A stretch of 7,204 nucleotides of DNA from CAZEYT01 sp964516295 (GCA_964516295.1 CAZEYT010000112.1:1-7204), one strand, 5' to 3'. Counted from the stretch's first letter, positions 1 through 5,994 are shown. The notes: generated from the letters alone by a model not told the origin. Made by a program: numbers and translations.

Positions 1-676
1 AAGCCACCGCCGCCGCGATATCTTCCCCGGCTCCAAACTTCGCCAATGGAATCTGCGAAAGCGCCCCTTTGCGAATCTCCTCGCCGAGAACGGCCGTCAT
101 GTCAGTCTCGATAAAGCCCGGAGCCACCACGTTCACGGTGATCCCACGGCTCGCGAGTTCGCGGGCCAGACTCTTGCTCATGCCGATCAGTCCGGCTTTG
201 CTGGCGGCATAGTTTGCCTGGCCAGCCAACCCCATGAGCCCGCTTACCGAGCTGATATTGATGATCCGGCCCGATCGCTGCTTCACCATCGGCCGCAGGA
301 TGGCTCGCGTAAAATTAAAGGCCCCTTTCAAATTGGTTTGGAGCACCACATCCCAGTCGTCGCTCGACATGCGCATGGCCAACGTGTCGCGCGTGATGCC
401 CGCATTGTTCACCAGCACGTCACAACGACCGAAATCGGCGAGAATTTTTTCCCCGATGACCTGCACAGCATCAAAGTCGCCGACGTCCACGGCATACGGC
501 CGGGCGGAATCGGGCGAGGCCGCGTTGAGGGAGTCCGCCGTGCGGGCCGAATTCGACTCGCTCCGGCTTACTACCGCAATCTTGGCCCCCTCGGCGGCAA
601 GACGTTTCGCAATGGCTTCCCCGATTCCCCGGCCGGCACCGGTGACAATAGCGACTTGGTTTTCGAATCTCTTCAT
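1..676 (-). CDS. fabG: 3-oxoacyl-[acyl-carrier-protein] reductase (FabG-type SDR), C-terminus cut by window edge
   Basis: Cytoplasmic short-chain dehydrogenase predicted to reduce 3-oxoacyl-ACP to 3-hydroxyacyl-ACP with NADPH in fatty acid synthesis. Numbered from the ATG at 676, it shows the cofactor motif TGAGRGIG (12-19), NNAG (90-93), catalytic Ser143 in INISSVSG, the YxxxK pair Tyr156 and Lys160 in QANYAASKAG, and the FabG signature VNVVAPGFIETDMT (181-194). It closely parallels E. coli FabG (about 244 residues). The visible 225 codons end at a point equivalent to roughly 24 residues before the C-terminus, so the gene is truncated only by the window. The start at 676 fits the family N-terminus (MKRFENQVAIVTGA) but has no good ribosome site. 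An in-frame extension to ATG 730, GTG 733 or TTG 736 sits behind a strong AGGAGG. In many bacteria fabG is followed by acpP and fabF, which would lie to the left. Other SDR substrates are possible but less likely. Confidence 0.93.
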   Translation of the reverse strand, partial: MKRFENQVAIVTGAGRGIGEAIAKRLAAEGAKIAVVSRSESNSARTADSLNAASPDSARPYAVDVGDFDAVQVIGEKILADFGRCDVLVNNAGITRDTLAMRMSSDDWDVVLQTNLKGAFNFTRAILRPMVKQRSGRIINISSVSGLMGLAGQANYAASKAGLIGMSKSLARELASRGITVNVVAPGFIETDMTAVLGEEIRKGALSQIPLAKFGAGEDIAAAVA

Positions 677-743
677 CGTCCGTCCAGAGGACACGTTGCC
701 TGCAAAGATGAAAACACTTTTTTGATCCATCACCAATCGCGCT

Positions 744-749
744 CCTCCT
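744..749 (-). promoter_or_regulatory. Strong Shine-Dalgarno sequence upstream of the fabG-like gene
   Basis: Read on the minus strand this is AGGAGG, one of the clearest ribosome sites in the window. It lies 7 bases before an in-frame TTG (736), 10 before a GTG (733) and 13 before an ATG (730), but 67 bases before the ATG at 676 that matches the family N-terminus. It therefore argues that translation may begin 18-20 residues upstream of the conventional FabG start. Confidence 0.5.
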
Positions 750-842
750 TTTGGACGCTCTCTCCACGCAAAGGAAAAAATGGCTCGCGCTCTTCAACGC
801 CTTTCCCGCAAGCTCTGGATTCCACTCCTATCCCCGCACCCC

Positions 843-1211
843 ATGAAAGCCGCCACCCTCATCGCCCGTTTTCTCCTCGGTCTCATCTTTGTCGTTTTCG
901 GCCTGAATTTCTGGCTGCAGTTTATTCCCATCCCAAAAGCCGACGGCCATGCGGCCGCTTTTCTCGGGGCCATGTTCGCCACCGGCTACCTCGCCGTGAT
1001 CAAAGCACTGGAGATCCTCGGCGGCCTGCTCATCTGGACCTCGCGCTTCACGGCTCTCGGATTGGTGATTCTCGGTCCAATCATCGTGAATATCGTCCTT
1101 CACGACATTTTTCTCGTCGGCAGCCTCAATCCCATTGTGATCGTCTCGAGCGTGCTTTCGCTTTTTCTGCTTTGGTCCGAGCGGAAAAAATTCCTGCCGC
1201 TCATCTCCTGA
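843..1211 (+). CDS. DoxX-family small integral membrane protein
   Basis: A 122-residue, strongly hydrophobic protein with four predicted membrane spans at about residues 5-27, 45-66, 71-91 and 97-112, ending in a positive WSERKK segment. The opening ARFLLGLIFVVFGLNFW and the central GYLAVIKALEILGGLLI are typical of the DoxX family, inner-membrane proteins whose biochemical role is mostly unknown. Some relatives are linked to thiosulfate oxidation or oxidative-stress complexes, but nothing here shows which applies. The start at 843 puts the first span at the N-terminus, as usual for the family, but has no Shine-Dalgarno. An in-frame ATG at 780 follows AAAGG with 5 bases of spacing and would add 21 basic residues with little coding character. 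The gene is divergent from the fabG-like gene and is followed after 53 bases by the alkyltransferase fusion, so the two may be co-transcribed. Confidence 0.85.
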   Translation: MKAATLIARFLLGLIFVVFGLNFWLQFIPIPKADGHAAAFLGAMFATGYLAVIKALEILGGLLIWTSRFTALGLVILGPIIVNIVLHDIFLVGSLNPIVIVSSVLSLFLLWSERKKFLPLIS

Positions 1212-1264
1212 ATCGCCGCAAGAATCGGGTGGAGCGAGCTGTGTGAATCGGCGACCATGCCGGA

Positions 1265-2179
1265 ATGAGCGATTACGAACGCATCGCCCGGATGATTCGC
1301 CACCTCGATTCGTTCCACCAGGACCAGCCGGGCCTCGACGAACTCGCCGCTGTCGCCGGCCTGAGCCGGTTCCACCTTCACCGGCTGTTTGTGAACTGGG
1401 CCGGCATCACGCCGAAGGATTTTCTCCAGAGCCTCACCGCCACGGAACTCCGCGCCCGCCTCCGAAGCGGCGAACGCGTTCTCGAGGCCAGTCTCGAATG
1501 CGGGCTCTCATCGCCCTCACGCGCGCACGACCTCTGCCTCGCCTTGGAGGCGGCCACACCGGGCGAAATCCGGAGCGGCGGGGCGGGATGGACGATTGAC
1601 TGCGGACTCGTTCCATCGCCCTTCGGTCCATGCCTCCTGGCAAACGGACCACGCGGGATCTGCCATCTCCAGTTTCCCGACTCCCCCACCCCCGACGGCC
1701 TGAGGCAATCAATTCAAAAAGCCTGGCCGCAGGCAACGCTTCGATGGGATTACGAGCGCGTGGCTCCTCTCGGAGAAAGGATTTTCCGAACCGCCGAACC
1801 CGGATCTCCCGTTCGCGCCTACGTGCAAGGTACCCCCTTTCAAATCCGTGTCTGGCGCGCACTTTTGCTGATCCCCCCCGGTCTGCTCGCCACCTACGGC
1901 ACTATCGCACGCTTGACCGGCCACCCCCGCGCCTTTCGTGCGGTCGGCACCGCCGTTGGAAACAACCCGCTCGCGATTCTGGTCCCCTGCCACCGCGTCA
2001 TCCGCGAGACCGGCATAATTGGCAACTACCGCTGGGGCACCGATAGAAAAAAGGCTCTCCTGGCCTGGGAATCCGGCACCTCCTCTCAAACCACCCCGAC
2101 CTCCCCGGTTTCCCCCATTAACGTCATGTCAAAAACCCATCTCATCACGACGGTTGTCAAACCCGTAAAACTCCGTTAG
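1265..2179 (+). CDS. ada: AraC-type regulator fused to O6-alkylguanine-DNA alkyltransferase (Ada-like, no N-terminal zinc domain)
   Basis: A 304-residue fusion. Residues 1-105 are an AraC-type helix-turn-helix domain: first HTH LDELAAVAGLSRFHLHRLF (24-42), second around VLEASLECGLSSPSRAHDL (72-90). Residues 110-268 are a suicide alkyltransferase that moves alkyl groups from O6-alkylguanine in DNA to its own cysteine. The acceptor is Cys242 in PCHRV, preceded by FQIRVWRALLLIPPG (192-206), YGTIA (211-215) and the DNA-recognition RAVGTAVGNNP (226-236), and followed by GNYRWGTDRKKALLAWE (253-269). E. coli Ada carries an N-terminal zinc/cysteine domain that senses methylphosphotriesters. That domain is absent here, as in a known Ada-like subgroup. 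Residues 270-304 are a Ser/Thr/Pro-rich then basic tail beyond the usual end. The start ATG has no strong ribosome site. A three-codon ATG-CCG-GAA-TGA at 1257-1268 stops across this start. Function is well supported; the regulon is unknown. Confidence 0.92.
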   Translation: MSDYERIARMIRHLDSFHQDQPGLDELAAVAGLSRFHLHRLFVNWAGITPKDFLQSLTATELRARLRSGERVLEASLECGLSSPSRAHDLCLALEAATPGEIRSGGAGWTIDCGLVPSPFGPCLLANGPRGICHLQFPDSPTPDGLRQSIQKAWPQATLRWDYERVAPLGERIFRTAEPGSPVRAYVQGTPFQIRVWRALLLIPPGLLATYGTIARLTGHPRAFRAVGTAVGNNPLAILVPCHRVIRETGIIGNYRWGTDRKKALLAWESGTSSQTTPTSPVSPINVMSKTHLITTVVKPVKLR

Positions 2180-2182
2180 CCT
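2154..2182 (+). promoter_or_regulatory. Candidate sigma70-like promoter for tRNA-Ser
   Basis: TTGTCA at 2154-2159 matches the -35 consensus at 5 of 6 bases. After a 17-base spacer comes TAGCCT at 2177-2182, a weak -10 (3 of 6). The implied transcription start near 2189 is about 9 bases before the mature tRNA at 2198, normal for a tRNA gene. The element lies within the last nine codons and stop codon of the alkyltransferase fusion. This is inferred from sequence only. Confidence 0.4.
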
Positions 2183-2197
2183 CTCCCCTCCACTCAA

Positions 2198-2282
2198 GGA
2201 TGGGTGACAGAGTGGTCGATTGTGCACGCCTGGAAAGCGTGTGTACCGCAAGGTACCGGGGGTTCGAATCCCCCCCCATCCG
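2198..2282 (+). tRNA. tRNA-Ser, anticodon GGA
   Basis: An 85-base class II tRNA that folds completely. The acceptor stem is GGATGGG (2198-2204) with CCCATCC (2275-2281) and discriminator G at 2282. The anticodon stem CACGC/GCGTG (2225-2229, 2237-2241) encloses the loop CTGGAAA with anticodon GGA at 2232-2234, which reads UCC and UCU serine codons. The long variable arm typical of tRNA-Ser pairs GTACC (2243-2247) with GGTAC (2252-2256) around GCAA. The T arm is GGGGG-TTCGAAT-CCCCC (2258-2274). The 3' CCA is not encoded, since CTC follows, so it must be added by nucleotidyltransferase. No clear intrinsic terminator follows. Confidence 0.97.
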
Positions 2283-2624
2283 CTCCCCTTGTATTTATCA
2301 GGCTTTTCGCGCCCCCTCGAGTGACGTGTCCTGGCCGAAAGTCATGAATCGTCCGGTTATGTTTTCCGACGGCGTGAACGAAAGAGGTGCGCGAGCGATA
2401 CTGGAATTTGGATGAGATGGACCGCTTACAGATCTTCGACTTGGATCGCCCCAGCGACAGAGCCGACCGGTTGGCACCGATACAGAGAGTGGCTTCGAAA
2501 ATCAAATGGTCTTCGTTCTCTGCACGACTTCTCAAGCGTGGAGAAACCCGGCGACGCTGACCGTGGGGAGTTCTATCGGCCCGGACGATCGAATGGTCGG
2601 ATCCAAAACGTCTCGCGGCATCGG
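2283..2624. other. Intergenic stretch of about 340 bases with no supportable gene
   Basis: It lies between the 3' end of tRNA-Ser on the plus strand and the stop codon of nadB on the minus strand, a convergent arrangement. Open frames here either run through the tRNA or are the upstream end of an antisense frame, and none has a ribosome site or a recognisable domain. I see no hairpin followed by a T-run for either neighbour, no tandem or direct repeats, and no second copy of the tRNA 3' end that would mark an integrated element. An unrecognised small RNA cannot be ruled out by eye. Confidence 0.6.
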
Positions 2625-4217
2625 CTAGGTACGCCGCATGGTCGTGTCGCGGAGGAATTTCACGTCATCCCGCTCAGGGTAGTCGAGGGTGAAGTGAAGT
2701 CCGCGGCTTTCTTTGCGACTGAGCGCACAATCGACCACCAGAGCGGCGACGGTGACAAGATTTCGAAGTTCGAGGAGATCGGTAGAAATTCGGAAATTCC
2801 AGTAAAATTCCTGAACCTCGGTGTGAAGGTTGCGCAGGCGGGTGGCGGCTCGCTGGAGGCGTTTGTCGGTGCGGACAATGCCGACATAGTCCCACATGAG
2901 ACGGCGGATTTCTTCCCAGTTGTGATAGATGACGACGAGTTCATCGACATCGGTGACCCCGCCCGAGCGCCACTCCGGAAGATCGAAGTCCACCCGCGGC
3001 GGCCGGTTGCGGGATGCTTTTTCGAACGCCCGCGCGGCGAGCACGAGGCCCTCGAGGAGGGAATTGCTCGCAAGGCGGTTCGCTCCGTGGAGACCGGTGC
3101 AGGCCACCTCGCCGATGGCGTAAAGTCCTCGCAGCGACGTCTCGCCATTGAGATCCGTTTTCACTCCGCCGCATTGATAGTGTGCCGCTGGAACAACCGG
3201 AATCGGCTGGGTGGTGATGTCAATGCCATGCCGGAGGCAGGTTTCGTAGATCGTGGGGAAGCGCGACTTCACGAAATCCGCGGGTTTGTGCGTGATATCG
3301 AGGAAGACGCATTTGCTCCCGGTACGCTTCATCTCCGCATCAATCGCGCGGGCGACAATGTCGCGCGGGGCGAGTTCTTTCTGCGGGTGGTGATTTTCCA
3401 TGAACCGTCGTCCGCGTCCATCGATGAGGTAGGCCCCCTCGCCACGCACGGCTTCGGAGACGAGAAAAGAACGGATCTCCGGATGATAAAGACAGGTCGG
3501 GTGGAACTGGATGAACTCCATGTTCGCGATGGTCGCGCCCGCGCGCCAGGCCATGGCCACACCGTCGCCGGTCGCAACATCGGGGTTTGTCGTGTAGAGG
3601 TAAACCTTGCCGCAACCGCCGGTGGCGAGAACGGTGACGTCGCTGCGCAAGGTTTCGACTTCGCCGGTGGATTCGTCGAGCACGTAAACGCCAACGCAGG
3701 CGTTCTGCATGGCATAGCCGAGTTTCCCGGTGGTGAGAAAATCGACGGCCATGTGATTCTCAAAAACGTGAATGCCAGGGTGCGTACCCACGCGGTCGAG
3801 GAGCGTTCGCTCGATCTCCATTCCGGTCGAGTCTTGAAAGTGGAGGACGCGGCGTTTCGAGTGCCCGCCTTCCTTTCCGAGGTCGAGTTCGAAATCGCCA
3901 TTAAGCGTTTCGCGGCGGTCGAAATGCATGCCCATTTCGATGAGTTCAGAAATCCGCGCCGGGCCTTCGCCGACGACGACCCGCACAGCTTCCTCATGGC
4001 AAAGCCCCGCGCCAGCCACCAGCGTATCGCGAACGTGAAGGTCGATGGAATCTTCCTCGCTGACCACGCAAGCCACCCCGCCTTGGGCCCAGGCGGTATT
4101 CGAGTCGGCCCGGCCGCGTTTGGTGATGATGGCCACGTTGCCCTTCTCGGCGGCCCGGAGCGCGAACGAAAGTCCGGCAATGCCACTGCCAATCACGATG
4201 TAATCGAATTCCTTCAT
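2625..4217 (-). CDS. nadB: L-aspartate oxidase (NAD biosynthesis)
   Basis: A 530-residue cytoplasmic FAD enzyme that oxidises L-aspartate to iminoaspartate, the first step of de novo NAD synthesis; NadA then makes quinolinate. E. coli NadB has 540 residues. Visible motifs are the FAD-binding GSGIAGLSFALRAAEKG (10-26), the SNTAWAQGGVA flavin loop (39-49), GKEGGHSKRRVLH (114-126) with Glu116, FIQFHPT (235-241) with His239, LAPRDIVARAI (282-292) with Arg285, AAHYQCGGV (344-352) with His346, and GLHGANRLASNSLLEG (375-390) with Arg381. These correspond to E. coli Glu121, His244, Arg290, His351 and Arg386, so the active site is intact. Succinate dehydrogenase and fumarate reductase flavoproteins are relatives, but the SNTAWAQGG loop and helical C-terminus favour NadB. 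The start ATG shares four bases (ATGA) with the panC stop and has no ribosome site of its own, which points to translational coupling. No nadA or nadC is nearby. Confidence 0.96.
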   Translation of the reverse strand: MKEFDYIVIGSGIAGLSFALRAAEKGNVAIITKRGRADSNTAWAQGGVACVVSEEDSIDLHVRDTLVAGAGLCHEEAVRVVVGEGPARISELIEMGMHFDRRETLNGDFELDLGKEGGHSKRRVLHFQDSTGMEIERTLLDRVGTHPGIHVFENHMAVDFLTTGKLGYAMQNACVGVYVLDESTGEVETLRSDVTVLATGGCGKVYLYTTNPDVATGDGVAMAWRAGATIANMEFIQFHPTCLYHPEIRSFLVSEAVRGEGAYLIDGRGRRFMENHHPQKELAPRDIVARAIDAEMKRTGSKCVFLDITHKPADFVKSRFPTIYETCLRHGIDITTQPIPVVPAAHYQCGGVKTDLNGETSLRGLYAIGEVACTGLHGANRLASNSLLEGLVLAARAFEKASRNRPPRVDFDLPEWRSGGVTDVDELVVIYHNWEEIRRLMWDYVGIVRTDKRLQRAATRLRNLHTEVQEFYWNFRISTDLLELRNLVTVAALVVDCALSRKESRGLHFTLDYPERDDVKFLRDTTMRRT

Positions 4218-5065
4218 GGCAGCGTTCGGATCGGGACGTTGTCGATGAGGCGGGCTTTGCCGAGAAAAACAGCGGCGGCCAACCGCCCGGGTTTCGAGCG
4301 GTCCTTCAATGGCTGAAGTGTGGCCGCGTCCACCGCCTCAACATAATCCACGCGTGCTCCCGGAATGGCCGAAAGAACGCGGTGAGCGGCACGCGCGATG
4401 CGGGCCGGAGTGTGCGGAGTCGCCGCCGCCGAGGTGAGCGCAGAAAAGATCCGCGGCGCAAGCTTCCGCTCGTCGGGCGTGAGATACGCATTGCGCGAAC
4501 TCGTGGCCAGCCCGTCGTTCTCGCGCACCGTCGGATGCCCGACCACGCGCACGGGAAAATTCAGATCCCGCACCATCCGGCGAAGGATCGCGAGTTGTTG
4601 CCAGTCTTTTTCACCGAAAAGCGCAGTGTCCGGTTGGACGATCAGGAAGAGCTTGGCAACAACCGTGCCGACGCCGCGAAAGTGGCCGGGCCGGGACCGC
4701 CCGCAGAGCGTTTCCGAAAGCGACTCCTCCGAGATCCAGATCGAGCGATCGGGCGCATACATTTCGGAAGCTGTTGGACAAAAGACAGCGTCTGCGCCGG
4801 CTTCGCGGCTTATCCGCAGATCGTCCGCCAACGGCCGCGGGTAGGAGGAAAAATCCTCTTTCGGACCGAATTGGCTGGGGTTGACGAAAATCGAAACCAC
4901 GACCACCCCGGAGGGACCGGCCATCAAACGTGCCCGCCGGATGAGCGCAGCATGACCGTGGTGAAGGGCCCCCATGGTGGGGACAAAGACAACCGGGCTA
5001 TGGACAGTCTTGCGCCAGCGGCGAACGGCAACCGTGGTGCGCAGGGTTTTCAAAAGTCCCCCCAC
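4214..5065 (-). CDS. panC: Pantothenate synthetase (pantoate--beta-alanine ligase)
   Basis: A cytoplasmic enzyme that joins pantoate to beta-alanine using ATP, giving pantothenate, AMP and pyrophosphate on the route to coenzyme A. The 283 residues match the usual length. From the GTG at 5065, the nucleotidyltransferase HIGH-type motif is PTMGALHHGH (29-38, His35 and His38), followed by FVNPSQFGPKEDF (60-72), LCGRSRPGHFRGV (120-132), the ATP loop FGEKDWQQ (150-157), SSRNAYL (189-195) and a C-terminal ARLIDN (271-276). The start is uncertain. GGAGG at 5066-5070 directly abuts the GTG, too close to serve it, but lies 12 bases before an in-frame TTG at 5053. That TTG would give the more family-like N-terminus MKTLRT and 279 residues. 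The gene begins 41 bases after secG and its stop overlaps nadB, so it is the middle gene of an operon. Confidence 0.96.
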   Translation of the reverse strand: MGGLLKTLRTTVAVRRWRKTVHSPVVFVPTMGALHHGHAALIRRARLMAGPSGVVVVSIFVNPSQFGPKEDFSSYPRPLADDLRISREAGADAVFCPTASEMYAPDRSIWISEESLSETLCGRSRPGHFRGVGTVVAKLFLIVQPDTALFGEKDWQQLAILRRMVRDLNFPVRVVGHPTVRENDGLATSSRNAYLTPDERKLAPRIFSALTSAAATPHTPARIARAAHRVLSAIPGARVDYVEAVDAATLQPLKDRSKPGRLAAAVFLGKARLIDNVPIRTLP

Positions 5066-5106
5066 CCTCCGGGATGTGGCACGTGCATGGCGGACCGGGA
5101 AAAACG

Positions 5107-5523
5107 TCAGTTGGCGGGAGACGCAGCGGGCTCGGAAACAGCCGGGGATTCGGCGGCGACCGGGGCCGGTGAGGCAGCTGGCACAGCAGATTCGTTCGTG
5201 GCAGCCGGGGTTGCCGTTGGCGATGCTTCAGCGGCCGGAACGGGAGCGCTCAGGAGACGTTCCTGAATCGCCGTTTTTCCACTGGCGGATTTCGCCGTGA
5301 GAATCGACAGAAGGAGAGTGATGGCGAAAAAACCGATGGCGAGCCACGTGGTGAAGCGGGCGAGCACATGAGTGGTCTGCGCGCCGAACATGTTGTCGGT
5401 CATTCCACCGCCAAAGGCCGCACCAAGCCCTTCGCTGCGCGGGCGCTGCATGAGGACGATCAGGACCATGAGCACGCAAATGATCACATGCAGTGCAATG
5501 AGAAGTGGCAGGACGATGGACAT
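5107..5523 (-). CDS. secG: Preprotein translocase subunit SecG with Ala/Pro/Ser-rich tail
   Basis: Small inner-membrane subunit of the SecYEG channel that assists SecA-driven protein export. The 138-residue protein has two membrane spans, at about residues 3-25 and 56-76, joined by the conserved cytoplasmic loop LMQRPRSEGLGAAFGGG (24-40) and FGAQTTHVLARFT (46-58), the hallmark of the family. After LTAKSASGKTAIQERL comes a tail (about 91-138) made almost wholly of Ala, Pro, Ser, Val, Thr and Glu, with no fold expected. This makes the protein longer than the commonest SecG forms. The start ATG at 5523 puts the first span at the N-terminus as usual. The frame stays open upstream to 5721, but that stretch is not SecG-like. 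No Shine-Dalgarno is visible. It is the first gene of the secG-panC-nadB unit. Confidence 0.93.
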   Translation of the reverse strand: MSIVLPLLIALHVIICVLMVLIVLMQRPRSEGLGAAFGGGMTDNMFGAQTTHVLARFTTWLAIGFFAITLLLSILTAKSASGKTAIQERLLSAPVPAAEASPTATPAATNESAVPAASPAPVAAESPAVSEPAASPAN

Positions 5524-5536
5524 AGGCGAACGGAAA

Positions 5537-5565
5537 TGGATAAGCACGGGCGCGGCCGATGTAAA
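5537..5565 (-). promoter_or_regulatory. Candidate promoter of the secG-panC-nadB operon
   Basis: On the minus strand, TTTACA (5560-5565) matches the -35 consensus at 5 of 6 bases. A 17-base spacer separates it from TATCCA (5537-5542), a partial -10. Transcription would start only about 5-8 bases before the secG ATG, giving a very short or leaderless message, which agrees with the missing ribosome site. Half of a 7-bp inverted repeat lies in the spacer. This is inferred from sequence only. Confidence 0.35.
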
Positions 5566-5591
5566 GTCTTTGCCCGTGGGCGAAAATTCGC
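5545..5591. repeat. Two inverted repeats between divergent secG and the RelE-like gene
   Basis: CACGGGC (5545-5551) pairs perfectly with GCCCGTG (5572-5578) across 20 bases. Just beyond, GCGAA (5580-5584) and TTCGC (5587-5591) flank two A bases, a compact near-palindrome. Both lie in the 108-base divergent intergenic region and overlap the candidate secG promoter. They could be operator sites or RNA stems. Seven- and five-base arms can also arise by chance in GC-rich DNA. Confidence 0.4.
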
Positions 5592-5631
5592 GGCTTGCCA
5601 ATCCTCGCCTCTCCGCCGGTAATCTCGCGGC

Positions 5632-5994
5632 GTGTTTCAGGTGATTTTCAACGAGATCAGCGCGGCCGAGATGGCCGCCCTGCCCAAGGAACTCCAGCTC
5701 GAACTGCTGGCGGAGTTTCATTTTCTACCGCAGGACCTCGAGAGTCTCGACCGCGAGCGCTTTGGCCGCGTGAGCCGCGAGGGACGCGTGCTGCACCGCT
5801 ACCGGGCGACCGATTATCGGATTTATTTTGAAGCCCACGCCCAAGGGGTCCTTGTCCATCGCGTCCTCCACAAGAATACGATTCGCGATTTCCTCTTCCG
5901 CTCGAATCTCCCGCTGGATGACGAGGACCAAGGACTCTCGGATACGAAGGATTTCTGGAAGCTGATCCAGGAAGCGGAGGACTCGAAAAAGTGA
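5632..5994 (+). CDS. RelE/ParE-fold small protein (toxin-like, no antitoxin partner)
   Basis: A 120-residue protein. The core resembles the RelE/ParE fold: an N-terminal strand FQVIFNEIS, a helix pair (about 11-40), then strands FGRVSREGRVLHRYRATDYRIYFEAH (44-69) and GVLVHRVLHKNTIRDFLFR (72-90), where RelE ribonucleases carry their basic residues. Arg56, Arg58, Arg63, Arg78, Lys81 and Arg85 are candidates for RNA contacts. The catalytic Tyr near the end of E. coli RelE is not obvious, and activity cannot be predicted. The C-terminal 30 residues are acidic and beyond the usual toxin core. A TAA at 5620 limits the start to GTG 5632 or GTG 5641; neither has a ribosome site. No antitoxin-like gene is adjacent: secG is divergent, and the next gene overlaps by four bases (GTGA). 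A domesticated regulator is as likely as a toxin. Confidence 0.72.
   Translation: MFQVIFNEISAAEMAALPKELQLELLAEFHFLPQDLESLDRERFGRVSREGRVLHRYRATDYRIYFEAHAQGVLVHRVLHKNTIRDFLFRSNLPLDDEDQGLSDTKDFWKLIQEAEDSKK

Noticed and set aside
338..1246. A 302-codon plus-strand open frame across fabG and the DoxX gene
   Set aside because: The translation is His/Arg/Pro-rich and low in structure, and it overlaps two well-supported genes in other frames.
1213..1254. TCGCCG and CGGCGA inverted arms between the DoxX and Ada-like genes as a terminator or operator
   Set aside because: The arms are only six bases, about 30 bases apart and without a T-run. This is expected by chance in GC-rich sequence.
2258..2282. 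tRNA-Ser 3' end as an attachment site of an integrated element
   Set aside because: No integrase gene and no repeated copy of the tRNA 3' end were seen elsewhere in the window.
2194..2535. A 113-codon minus-strand frame ending across the tRNA
   Set aside because: Its C-terminus (GFEPPVPCGTHAFQACTIDH) is merely the antisense translation of tRNA-Ser, a common false gene call.
2412..4316. A 634-codon plus-strand open frame, longer than nadB, covering all of nadB and part of panC
   Set aside because: It is in exact codon register opposite nadB, so it stays open simply because nadB avoids TTA, CTA and TCA codons, as high-GC genes do. It has no ribosome site or recognisable domain, while the opposite strand encodes a complete L-aspartate oxidase.
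4382..5266. A 294-codon plus-strand open frame opposite panC and secG
   Set aside because: It is an antisense shadow with no domain, and both minus-strand genes beneath it have clear family motifs.
5524..5721. An N-terminal extension of 66 residues for SecG
   Set aside because: The extension is polar, unlike SecG, and overlaps the divergent RelE-like gene. The ATG at 5523 gives the standard N-terminal membrane span.
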